Shown here: positions 1 to 8,700 of the stretch, piece after piece
Position numbering within the stretch: position 1 is the stretch's first letter
How the letters are laid out: each line of letters begins with the position of its first letter
From: Ochromonadaceae sp. CCMP2298
Lineage: Eukaryota; Sar; Synurophyceae; Ochromonadales; Ochromonadaceae
Direction of reading: 5' to 3'
Length of the DNA: 13,933 nt
Assembly: GCA_026770595.1 (NCBI GenBank)
Contig: MU634253.1
Span: 1 to 13,933 of the forward strand
The notes under the pieces: generated by a model
The model's database searches: none
What the model saw: the letters and a program-made list of their open reading frames with translations, nothing else
What the model was told of the DNA's origin: nothing
Position numbers and translations under genes: made by a program

Positions 1-124
1 GTAGTAATAGTAGTAGAGGCAGAATACCACCCGTTACCAGTGTATTTGCCTGGCGTATCTCTTGTCATGCTCTTGCTCACCTTTTCACCCCTACCACCCC
101 TACCACCCACCCTCTCCCCCTTAG
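1..124 (+). other. 3' part of an intron of gene 1
   Basis: The stretch ends in a long pyrimidine tract (about 82-122, with repeats of the CCCCTACCA type) and a TTAG acceptor at 121-124, directly before an open frame. The first bases are a degenerate GTAGTA microsatellite. The donor is outside the window. The C-rich acceptor tract resembles those of the other introns here, which supports reading it as an intron end. Confidence 0.6.
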
Positions 125-800
125 CTGCCCCCGCCTGCACGTGGGCAACGAGCACCCTTTCAACCCCAACGTTTTGCTTAAGGCAGAGGACGCAGTAGAG
201 GACGAGGAGGTGCACCCCGCGCTGTCCCTCGCCCACGCCGACTTTGTCTTCACTCCCATCATCGCACAAGCCGCTCTACTGATGGCTGCAAAAGAGCGAG
301 AGCGGGAAGCAACCTCCAACGCGTCGGTCAGCACGGGGTCACCAAGGGGGAGTCGGTCCTTCCGCAGACAGCCCCCCTTCTATGACCAGGCAGCCCCCAG
401 GAGGGGAAGGGGGCAGTTCAGCTACGCTCAGGGGCAGGGGGGGCGGGGGGCGCGCTCTCCCAAGTATCCTCAGGCCTACCCGCAGCAGCAGTACGCGGGG
501 AACATGCCTGGACCCATGGGTATGCAGCAGGGGATGTACGGGGGGCCGGGTCAGGGGGGGGGGCAGGGCATGGCCGCGCAGCAGCACATGCACATGCAGA
601 TGGCGTACCTGCACCAGCAGCAGCAGATGTACCAGCAGCAGATGTACTCGCTCTCCTCTAGCCTCTCGAGCAGCTACGGTAACAATTCCCCCACCCCCAA
701 CTCACCCATGGCCTTCCACCAGTACCAGCAGCAGGCATTCATGGCCGCGCAGAGGGGCGAGGGGCAGGGGGATGGGGGGCAGGGGACAGAGGGGCCATAG
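125..800 (+). CDS. Last exon of an RG-rich, Q/M/G-rich (prion-like) protein, unidentified
   Basis: This is an open frame of about 224 residues from the acceptor at 124 to TAG at 798-800. It is entered with one base completing a split codon. The first 60 or so residues look ordered: an acidic patch (about 187-213), then a hydrophobic helix-like stretch ending in charged residues (KEREREA). Next come an RG-rich segment around 391-450 (RRGRGQF, GGRGARS) and a tail rich in Gln, Met, Tyr and Gly with short polyQ runs (HQQQQMYQQQMY). RGG and prion-like tails of this type are common in RNA-binding proteins, but the globular part is not in the window and I do not recognise the family. No ATG is needed because this is an internal-to-terminal exon. 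The GTG at 141 is simply a Val codon. Confidence 0.6.
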
Positions 801-863
801 CAGGTGCAGCACTCACGGGCGGAGTGAAAGCGTTTTCCCACCACTCACGCTCCCCTACAGCAA

Positions 864-884
864 TGTCGGCCGCTTTGGCCGACA
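864..884. repeat. Perfect hairpin in the 3' flank of gene 1
   Basis: TGTCGGCC and its exact reverse complement GGCCGACA are separated by the 5-nt loop GCTTT, 63 bp after the stop codon of gene 1. The stem is 8 bp with six G/C pairs. It lies where a 3' UTR or cleavage region would be, so an RNA role is possible but unproven. Confidence 0.6.
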
Positions 885-974
885 CAGTACAGTAGATGCG
901 ACAGTATCGAGAGTTCCGGCGATATCGACGGTAAGTAGGTACGGTAGTAGGTACAGGTAGTGAGTCCACATAGT

Positions 975-998
975 GAGTACAATATGGAGTACAATATG
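975..998. repeat. 12-bp tandem duplication
   Basis: The unit GAGTACAATATG occurs twice, head to tail and identical. A degenerate GTAGGTA-like stretch precedes it (about 930-960). This looks like simple replication slippage. Confidence 0.8.
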
Positions 999-1142
999 GA
1001 GAATGGCTCTAACCATAGATGCCACAGAGAGAAGATGGCTCTCACAATCCGTGCAGGGGGTATCATTCCTACTGAATTACGCCACTGCACACAGCCTTCT
1101 GATATTATCAGGCGAATTACTGCGTAATTTAATTGAAATTGG

Positions 1143-1224
1143 TGAAAGACGAACGCTTAACCATCTATACCTCTTGGGGAACGGGGACTGGGTAACCGGG
1201 TGTGGGGGTAAGATGGGGATTCAC
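1143..1224 (+). repeat. Shared intergenic module, copy A (upstream of gene 2)
   Basis: Three blocks in order match copy B at 5339-5436: TGAAAGACGA (1143-1152), ACCTCTTGG (1169-1177) and GAACGGGGACT (1179-1189). A looser GGGTGTGGGGGT and GAT(A)GGGG tail follows. Copy A starts about 350 bp before the ATG of gene 2. It may be a promoter or leader element common to genes of this genome, or a fragment of a dispersed repeat. Confidence 0.5.
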
Positions 1225-1233
1225 CCTGAGAAT

Positions 1234-1240
1234 TATAAAA
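1234..1240 (+). promoter_or_regulatory. Possible TATA box for gene 2
   Basis: TATAAAA lies about 250 bp upstream of the gene 2 ATG, right after the shared module. That distance would mean a long 5' leader or a leader intron. The only evidence is the string itself in AT-rich DNA, so this is weak. Confidence 0.2.
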
Positions 1241-1491
1241 AACCCTTGAAAAATACACTAAAGACATTTGGGTTTGGGAGCTTAATTCCCAGATTTTTAA
1301 AGGGATTTTGGTGGACTGAATAACCCTGAAGGGCCTTTCTCAGGAATGTCAAGGAGAGCAGTTGAGAGTGTTGTGAGCCACTCCCATGACTCCTGCCACT
1401 CGCAGGACTCCTGCTGCTGTGACTGTTGGAGAAGAAGGTACAACTTTCAGCAGCTACGCTCAACTTTTGACAATCTTACAAGCAAGGGGTC

Positions 1492-4400
1492 ATGGCCGAG
1501 CCTGCGCGAGACGTCGACACCTTGTTCGCTCCGCAAGACATCTCTGTGCTGCTGCTGTTGAGCGCGTCAGAGGAGATCGCGGGCCGCATCGACCTTCGAG
1601 TGAAGGTAAACCTACGAGACGAGTGCTCTGCCCTGCTTCTGCTGTACGATGGCAGTTCGGGGAACGAGACGGCGAGCTACGTGCTGGACCTCATCGCGAA
1701 CTTGAGCAAAGAGTGCGAAGTTGTCGACTCGTGCGGAGCCCTCACCTCCGTGATCTATCGGTACTCTCGCATGGAGCGGCAGATCGATTTTGAGGTGATC
1801 CCCACGAGCGAACAGGGCGCTCGAGAGGTGCAGGCTTTCGATTTCATCCTGGGACAGTACGCCATCAAGGAGGAGCAGGAGTATGCGCGGGGCGTACAGT
1901 CGCCTGAACACGAGCCGAACCTTTTGGCGCAGGGGTTCGAGAATACTGGAGTGGCGGCACGCGTGATGCTGCGCTCGGGGGGCAGGGCCACAGGGGATGC
2001 TATTCGCTTCATGGGGAAGGCCTACACCTATGTGGTCGCTCCCCTGCAGCCACCCCCACCTCCGCACCCCCCTGCCACTGGAACTGCCGCTGACACTGTC
2101 ACTGCCGACCACTCCGCCACCGCCACAGCAAGCACGACTGCGGTGCCAGCGAGCAGTGACGCAGGCGCGACAGGCACCGCTGTTGCAAATGTGAAAGCGG
2201 GCTCAGACGCAGATGCAGAGGTAGGGGGCGCAGTGGAAGGCGCAGCAGGGGCACGGAACAGTCGAGTCTTCACGAAGGAGGACGTCGATCGTGCACGCAG
2301 CCACCAGCAGTGGGCAGAGGGCGTGCACAGTGGCGCGGCCACCCTCACCGGTGCGGTGCTGTACCCAGTGCGGTGGACGGGACGCATGGCTTCGCGTTTT
2401 GGCAGGGGCGGGGCAGACAGGCCTCCTCAGGAGGGGCCCATATTCCGTGCGCTGCTGGACACCATTGGCGGCGTGGGCAACGGCATGATGAGTGTGTGCA
2501 AGGGGCTGACGGAAGCTGTCGGGGAGGTGGGGACTGCTATTGGGGACTCGGCCATGCACCACTCCAGAGCAGTGAATGGCGACGAGTACGCACACGCTGT
2601 CACACAGATATGGGTGGATGCGGGAGCGGAACTTGGGTTGGCAGGGTACAAGGTGGCCAACGTGGCTGCTTTGGGGTGGCAGGTAAGCCCTCGCGTGAGG
2701 ATTCACAAATATATAAATATGTATATGTACCTAACCCCCTATCTTGCACTCTAGGGTGTTATCGTCAACGCTGCACTCGAGGGATCCACCTTTGTGGTGG
2801 CCTTGCAGGAGTACTTGCGCGGACCCGTTCTGATGCAAGGCTATATGGAGATGCGGCAGCAGCCCCTCACTCAGAAAGACCACCTCTTTGTAGTGCTAAG
2901 GCCATGGTCTTTGGCGTTTTACCATAGGTGCCCGAATTACATTTAAGACGTATTTCTACATGATTCCCTGGAGTGGGTTGGTTTTATGTTTACTAACTCT
3001 TTTATACTCTATGGTTTATCTAATACAGCGCGGCGGAGCTCACCCAGAAGCCCTACAAGCTTGTCCCTTGCTCCATGCTAGATACACTGCCGAAGTTGAG
3101 GACAAGCAGGCCAGACACCACTAGCAATTTTGCCGCCGTGGCAGAGACAGAGGCAGAGGCAGAGGCTGAGGCGGGGGTGAAGTCAGAGCGGCCAGAGGGG
3201 GCTGTGGAGGGTAAGGAGGTGGAGGGTGCGGTGCTTGAAAGGTGCGAGGGAGAGGGAGCTGCGGGGTTGGGGGGCGAGGGATGCGGCGCTAGAGAGGGAG
3301 ACGCCGTAGTCCCTGATTCAGTCCCAGTCCCTGTGCGCAGCAGCATCGAGCTGTGTACTGTAGACTGCTCCACGTTTCAGCTCTTCCCGCCCGAGGCTGT
3401 CATCCAGGCCTGGTACAGGGAACTGACCGCAGCCACCTTGCGCGTGGAGACGATCGCGAAGCGCAAGTCGGGCGCTGATGAGATGGCCTTGCTTCGTCGG
3501 CTCGGCATGTTCCCCACCGCACAGCTGCTGACTGTGAGGGTTAGGCGATTTATACGCACTGTGCCCAGAAAGCCGCTGTTCGATTTGTCAGCATTCGGCA
3601 GGGTACAGGGGTTCTACTCGCCTACAAAAGGAGACGATTCGGAGTTGGAGGCACTGGCACTGGCGCAGGCTCAGATGCAGGCACAGGCAGTGGCACAGGC
3701 GCAGGAGGGTGCAGGCGCGGGTGAGGGGGGTCTTGACCTGCTAGAGGATGAGGAGGGGGTGGCTGGGGGCAGTCAGACGGACGCCTCTGAGTGCAGCGAC
3801 GACTCTTTGTATCCGGATGGAGAGGAGGAGCTGATGGGATATGACGGAGTAGTGGTAGAGGAGGTGGGGGAGGCAGAGGTGGAGGGGGGGGCGGAGGAGC
3901 AGGGCGGGGCGTATCTGTCAGGAAGCTACACGGAGATCACTGCTGTAGACGCGCTTGCGGACGCTGCAGACGCCACTAGCGAGCGTCCTGCAGAGACTTT
4001 GTCCCTGCAGCCACCCGCCACCTCTGCCTCTGCCTCTGCTGCCTCCGCCGCCTCTGCCTTTGCCGCCTCTGCGTCTGCTACCTCTGCTACGTCCGCCTCT
4101 GCCGCGAGTCCCGCCACCCCCCTAACCCCCCCCTCCACACCACCCGCCCCAGTCACCCCAATCGTGCGGCGTCCCTTCTTCATCGCAGAGCTGCGCTGCT
4201 CGGTGCTGCCCGTGACCCGCTCTGGCATCCGCATCTCCTGCGAGAAGCACCGGGTGGAGCGAGTGCCGCTGATGAGCGTGCAGCAGTACAGGCAGGAGCT
4301 GCGCCGTCTCATTGACCTCGCACAAGGAGGCACTGCCACTGGGGTCACTGCCCAGGGCGTGGCTCGTCTGTCTCTGCTGCGGAAGAACCTGGCCCTGTAC

Positions 4401-5149
4401 GCACAGGTGAACGGGGAGAAGCTTATCTCAGACTGGGATGTGTTTTATGCAGACGCAGGGGCAGGAATGGGGGCAGGAGAGGGGGCAGGGACAGAAGAGG
4501 ATAAAGGAGAGGGTGCAGGGGCAGGGCACGAGAAAGTGGGAGACAAAGAGGGAGACAGAGAGGGATCAGGCGAGAAGGGCGAGGAGGAGCGGGTGGGCGA
4601 GGGTGTCTGCGACGACTACGTGCTAGGGGGCGGCCAGACCGTGCAGGTGAGCTGATGCTTAGATAGGGGTCTGCCACCCTCCACATGCCACCCACCACCA
4701 TCCACCTACCACCCTCTATCCAACACCACTGATCTCCGACCTTTTTCTTCACTAAACGCTCCAACCTTGCCCCCCTGCCCCCCCCCCCCTTCCCCTGCTC
4801 CCCCCTGTAGATTGGCCACAAGGCGAACGTGCTGGCCACCACTGATGTGACGCGCGTGGAGATAAAGTTCAGCAGGCGGAGCGCCCATCTGGCCCACTTC
4901 GTCGAGTGGGGCGTGGGGGAGCTGGAGCTGGAAGACCTGCCCCCGCTGCCCCCACGCGCAGGTGCAGGTGCAGAGGCGGATGTAGGCGGTGTAGGGGCGG
5001 TAGGTGTGAGTGTAAGGGCGGGTGCAGGGACGGATGACTTGGGCGGGGTGTCCAGAGACGTGTGGGTGCCGGTTTTGCGCAGGCGGACCAGGGAGCAGCT
5101 GGGGGTGGCGCTGGTCACCGTTGCGCGAGTCCCCACTGTGGGGAAGTAG
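1492..5149 (+). CDS. Senescence/spartin-domain protein with a split PH-like domain
   Basis: Joined exons 1492-2682, 2755-2927, 3029-4646 and 4811-5149 keep frame through three GT-AG introns and give about 1,106 residues. The ATG is the first one after an in-frame TGA (1468-1470). Residues 1-147 are an unrecognised globular N-terminus. Residues 148-183, about 255-304 and 315-397 have the Gly/Ala-rich amphipathic pattern of the senescence domain of plant ERD7 and animal spartin (for example the DTIGGVGNGMMSVCKGLTEA stretch), interrupted by a Pro/Ala/Thr-rich linker. Residues 420-485 (GYMEMR, LFVVLRPWSLAFYH) and 559-593 (TFQLFPPEAVIQAWYRELTA) look like the two halves of a PH domain, separated by about 70 acidic residues. 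Acidic and Ala/Ser repeat tracts follow, then an unassigned domain near 830-885. Family knowledge: senescence-domain proteins bind lipids and lipid droplets. A membrane or lipid-droplet role is inference. Confidence 0.7.
2683..2754 (+). other. Intron 1 of gene 2
   Basis: Donor GTAAGC and acceptor CTCTAG span 72 nt. The intron is phase 0. Retaining it adds a short tail and a stop at 2752-2754, whereas splicing restores a long conserved-looking frame. Confidence 0.8.
2928..3028 (+). other. Intron 2 of gene 2
   Basis: Donor GTGCCC and acceptor ATACAG span 101 nt. The intron is phase 2: AG plus C makes a Ser codon and fuses the two parts of the PH-like beta-strand region. The donor is weak by consensus. 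The retained form would stop at TAA 2945-2947. Confidence 0.7.
4015..4110 (+). repeat. Imperfect GCCTCT repeat coding an Ala/Ser tract
   Basis: Degenerate copies of GCCTCT/GCCTCCGCC encode an alternating Ala/Ser low-complexity run in gene 2, about residues 786-815. It probably expands and contracts by slippage. It sits in a predicted disordered linker rather than in a domain. Confidence 0.7.
4647..4810 (+). other. Intron 3 of gene 2
   Basis: Donor GTGAGC and acceptor CTGTAG span 164 nt, phase 0. The 3' half is a dense pyrimidine tract with C runs of 6, 11, 4 and 6 (about 4769-4806). An in-frame TGA follows the donor immediately, so the intron must be removed for the frame to continue. Confidence 0.8.
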
Positions 5150-5280
5150 GGGGGGAATGCGAGACCTGCAGAAGTTGTAAACATGTGTACTTATTCTATT
5201 ATTTAAAACATCAGGCTCGGTGCTCCTCTACTGCGAGGAGGTGGCAGACCTGATGAGGCTGGTGTAGGTGTGGGCGAACC

Positions 5281-5308
5281 CCAATTTTCAAGTCCCAATT
5301 TTGGGTGT
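5281..5308 (+). repeat. CAAGTCCCAATTTTGGG repeat, copy 1
   Basis: This 28-nt element is nearly identical to 5534-5560, which differs by one substitution and a small deletion. A truncated third copy lies at 5574-5591. The core CCCAATTTTGGG can fold back on itself. A looser relative, AATTCCCAGATTTTTAAAGGG, lies in the intergenic region before gene 2 near 1284-1304. Confidence 0.6.
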
Positions 5309-5338
5309 TTCAGGTGTATCTCTCAAACGGCCAGCGTC

Positions 5339-5436
5339 TGAAAGACGAGCTAACGCTACACCTCTTCCGACCTCTTGGCCTAAAGAGAACGGGGACTCGA
5401 TACCGGTGCGGGTGTCTGGGGGTTTGATAGGGGCAC
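5339..5436 (+). repeat. Shared intergenic module, copy B (upstream of gene 3)
   Basis: It contains TGAAAGACGA (5339-5348), ACCTCTTGG (5370-5378) and GAACGGGGACT (5387-5397), then GCGGGTGTCTGGGGGT and GATAGGGG. Order and strand match copy A at 1143-1224, with a longer spacer between the first two blocks. In this copy the first block is also part of a 5-bp hairpin (CGTCT GAA AGACG). It starts about 440 bp before the ATG of gene 3. Confidence 0.5.
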
Positions 5437-5533
5437 AAAAAAGTACAGCAGTTTAAAGTTAGATTCTATCATATCTTAGGCATGTGGTAAAGTAAAGCAA
5501 AAGTACCACAGTCCCAAAAGTACCAAAGTACTT

Positions 5534-5560
5534 CCAATTCCAAGTCCCAGTTTTGGGTGT
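5534..5560 (+). repeat. CAAGTCCCAGTTTTGGG repeat, copy 2
   Basis: This is the second copy of the element at 5281-5308. It is preceded by short repeats of AAAAGTACCA (about 5499-5530) and followed by the truncated copy at 5574-5591. The clustering suggests a locally amplified or mobile-element-derived sequence. Confidence 0.6.
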
Positions 5561-5780
5561 ATTCTTGTAGTTACCAAGTCCCATCTTTTGGAAACGGCCG
5601 CGAAGTGTGCTGATGATGAGGAGGCAATAAGTTACAAAGAATCCAGAATGTGGACGGTTCCTACCGCACAACTCCAGCTCTTCGCTTCTAGTCTGGCTGG
5701 TATCTGAGAGGTTCTCTGCATCTTGGTCTGCGCGAAGCCGAGGTGAGGAGCCGAGCCAGAGCCGAGGCCCGGCCAGCAAG

Positions 5781-8700
5781 ATGTCGTTGTCGGCGGCCCA
5801 GCAGGGCCAGCAGGACAACTTCATCCGCGTGGGAGACCTGGTCACCCTGAAGTTCCTGAAGCACCGCACCTACCTCAGTGCGGAGGGCATTCTGGTGGAG
5901 GATGTGTGCGTCAGTTCGTCGATCAGGTTCTTCGAGGAGCATCTGTTCCAGGTGTACGTGCAGAGGCAGTACTCCGCGACCAACGAATTGGAGGAGTTCA
6001 TGACCAAGGATCTGAAGGAAGAGGAGAACACACACATGGATGCGCTGGTGCGGGGGAAGGAGAATGAGTCCACTCTGAACAGGGCAGTGATGAAGAGCAA
6101 GACTGGCAACGTGCTGTACTTCGGTGAGACCATTCAGCTAATGCACGTCAAGAGCGGCAAGTTCATCACTGTGCGGCCAGCCGACCTAGCGCGCGACGAG
6201 CGAGAGAACATGAAGGTAACCCTCTCTACGGACGGCTCTGTGATGTCCTGGCTGAAGGTGATGCCTCGCTATAAGATCAACCGAGAGGGAGAGCCTATCA
6301 CGAACAATCTAGAGGTGGTGATGAAGGTGGCCGAGAGATCCAACGAGTTCCTGCACGGCGCAGACAGACCCCCGCCCCGCGGCAAGCACACCGAGGTGAA
6401 TAGCTCTCTGGAAGCGCCCACCCCGTGGAGGCTGACGCTGTTCCAGAGGGTGCAGGACCTGGACACGGCGCTGCTGCTGCACGGCCAGCTGGTCTGCATC
6501 CGAGACCCCGAGTCCCAGTGCGTACTGGCGCCCATCACGCGTCCCCTGCAGCTGGATAGCGACAAGCGCATAAAGAAGGAGAATGTAGTGGTGCTGCCGG
6601 GTCAAAATCAGTTCGAGCCGGTTTGGTCGGAGAGCAAGCGCTTCCGCTTGATGTCGGAGAGCAGTAAGGATGCCTTTTTGTTGAACGCAAACGGGTCCCA
6701 CAAAGGCTTCAACAAGGGCTCCAGTAAGTTCATGGAGAGTAAGAACACCAAGGAGAGCGACCAGGACGATGGGGAGAGGCTGGAGGAGGAGGACAGTGAG
6801 AGCGACCACGAGAGCGTTTCATCCATAGATGAGTTCGTGTTAGAGAACGGCGACGTGGTATTCAAACCCACCACCGAGGCCGACTCGGACTCTCTGTGGG
6901 TGCTGGAGTCCAAGAATATCGTCAAGGGAGGGCCTGTGCGCTTTAGGCACGAGAAGGTGCATTTTCGGCACTTCAATACGGGCAAGTACCTCTCCTTCCA
7001 TTCCCAAGAAGACCACCCCGACGCCTTCCGTCTGCGCATGAACGCCCGGCCCAGCGAGAAGGGCTCAACGTTCAACATCACGCAGCTGCACAGTGCGGAG
7101 GAGAACCTGCTCAACGGCCGAGCGGTGCAGGTGAAGCATGCGTACTTTGGCCTGTACCTGGAGAGGGGCGAGCACCATAGCGGCCAGAGCGTGTATCCCT
7201 GCGAAGCCACACGCTCCAAGACGCGCGCCCTCTCCATCATACTTACCCGCTACGCGCAAGCTGAGCGCAAGGTCCTCAAGGCGCCCACAGCCACGGAGGT
7301 GTGGGATGTGTACTTCGGACATGCGGTGATGCACCATGTGAGTAAGTTCGTGAAGGCTACGCATATCCCGCAGTACAGCCAGTCCGAGGTCAATACCATC
7401 TGGCCCAAGATAGATCCTGCTGATAGAGGCCTGTTCAGCCTGATCGTCACGCGCGCCGCGCTGTTCGTGCGCGGATACCCCATCACTGCATTCAACGCAG
7501 TAGACACGCTGAGCCGCATGAAGCCCGACAAGTACGCCGTAGCGCAGCGCCAGGATATGCTGAGAGAGCAAGGACTGCTGCGCGCTATGCTGAACATGCT
7601 CAAGCTACTGAAGCCCATCTCAGACTCAATCATCTCCGAAACTGCCCAAGCCTCTATGGTGAACCGACCCAGGGGGTATATGGATGTGGGCAGGGAGGTG
7701 CTGGCGGAGTGTCTGAGCCTCCTATACGACCTCATTAAGGGGAACCTGGGAAACCAGCTCTACATCGCTGACCACCTGCTGGTCATCCTGGCGCACGTGA
7801 GTACGGACAAGACGGCCGCTCGGGTGGCCCAGGAGCTGCTGAGCAGCAACAGGGAATTGCAGGAGACCAAGATCGGCCTCAGGGAGATAACGATATTCGC
7901 AGATCGCATGAAGGAGGCTCCCCTGAACTTCATGTACCTACAGCTGCTGCAGACGTGCTGCTCCTGTCTGGGCGAGGGTCTGCCCAAGAACCAGGAGATC
8001 GTGCACAGCGTGGTGTTCGGGAGCTATAAGCAGGAGATACTGGTGGAGCTGCGCGAAGGGGGGGCGGGGACCTGGGGGGCCACTAAGGGGGGGGGCAGGA
8101 TCGAGGAGAGCACGAAGGGGTGTGTGGACTGGGGCTTCGGCACATCCGCATATGACCTGTACATCGCCCCATACGCGGGTAAGGCGCAGATCCGCGGCGA
8201 GCCCTTGGTGTTCCTCCTAGTGCCCCTATACCTCACCTGGAAGTGCGGCCCTCTGCGCAATACCCCAGCCAAGCTGTTTAACGTGGACCTCGTTCCATTG
8301 TGGGACCTGTTCCGCATGCATTTGCCGACAAGCGCCAAGGATAAGCGCCGAGAAACCATAGCGCTGCAGGCGATGGACTCCAAACGCGCAGTGAGCGAGT
8401 TCTTCGTAGCGCAACTGCACCTGGCGGCTGAGATGTGCCTGGGCCGTAACTACCACGTTATTCATGCACTGGAGCAGCTGTACTCATACGAGGCGCTGGT
8501 GACCATACTCAAAAGTGGCGGTAGTAATACGGAGAGTCTAAAGCGCGCCGCGGCCTACCTCATGCTAACCCTTTATGTGGACCGAGACCCACAGTCTGCC
8601 ACGCCTCTACCGCGTCTCACGCGCACCCTCTCTGAGGTCAGACAGTCCACGGGCGACGAGCTTGTGCGCGTAGAGGGAGCGCGTATGTATCAGTTCGCAT

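Larger units (their letters stand above)
801..1491. other. Intergenic region between genes 1 and 2
   Basis: No convincing gene is present. The short open frames here are not conserved-looking. The region holds a perfect hairpin (864-884), a 12-bp tandem duplication (975-998), a module shared with the region before gene 3 (1143-1224) and a TATAAAA string at 1234-1240. The latter two could belong to the gene 2 promoter or 5' leader. No canonical AATAAA signal was found after the gene 1 stop. Confidence 0.6.
5150..5780. other. Intergenic region between genes 2 and 3
   Basis: No complete gene was found. The region holds a short coding-like stretch after an AG acceptor (5215-5267), the second copy of the shared module (5339-5436) and two to three copies of a CCAATT...CAAGTCCCA...TTTTGG repeat. 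A GAG/CCGAG-rich leader (about 5735-5770) lies just before the gene 3 start. No clear TATA box or polyadenylation signal was seen. Confidence 0.6.

Noticed and set aside
864-884. Histone 3' stem-loop or bacterial terminator
   Set aside because: The stem and loop do not match the histone consensus, there is no T-run, and the genome is eukaryotic.
382-960. Alternative plus-strand frame of 192 residues overlapping gene 1
   Set aside because: It is Arg/Ser/Cys-rich shadow sequence of the Q/G-rich exon. The frame in use is the one with the acceptor and RGG/prion-like composition.
973-1323. Plus-strand open frame of 116 residues in the intergenic region
   Set aside because: It has no recognisable features, spans the shared repeat module and low-complexity AT-rich DNA, and its flanks show no gene structure.
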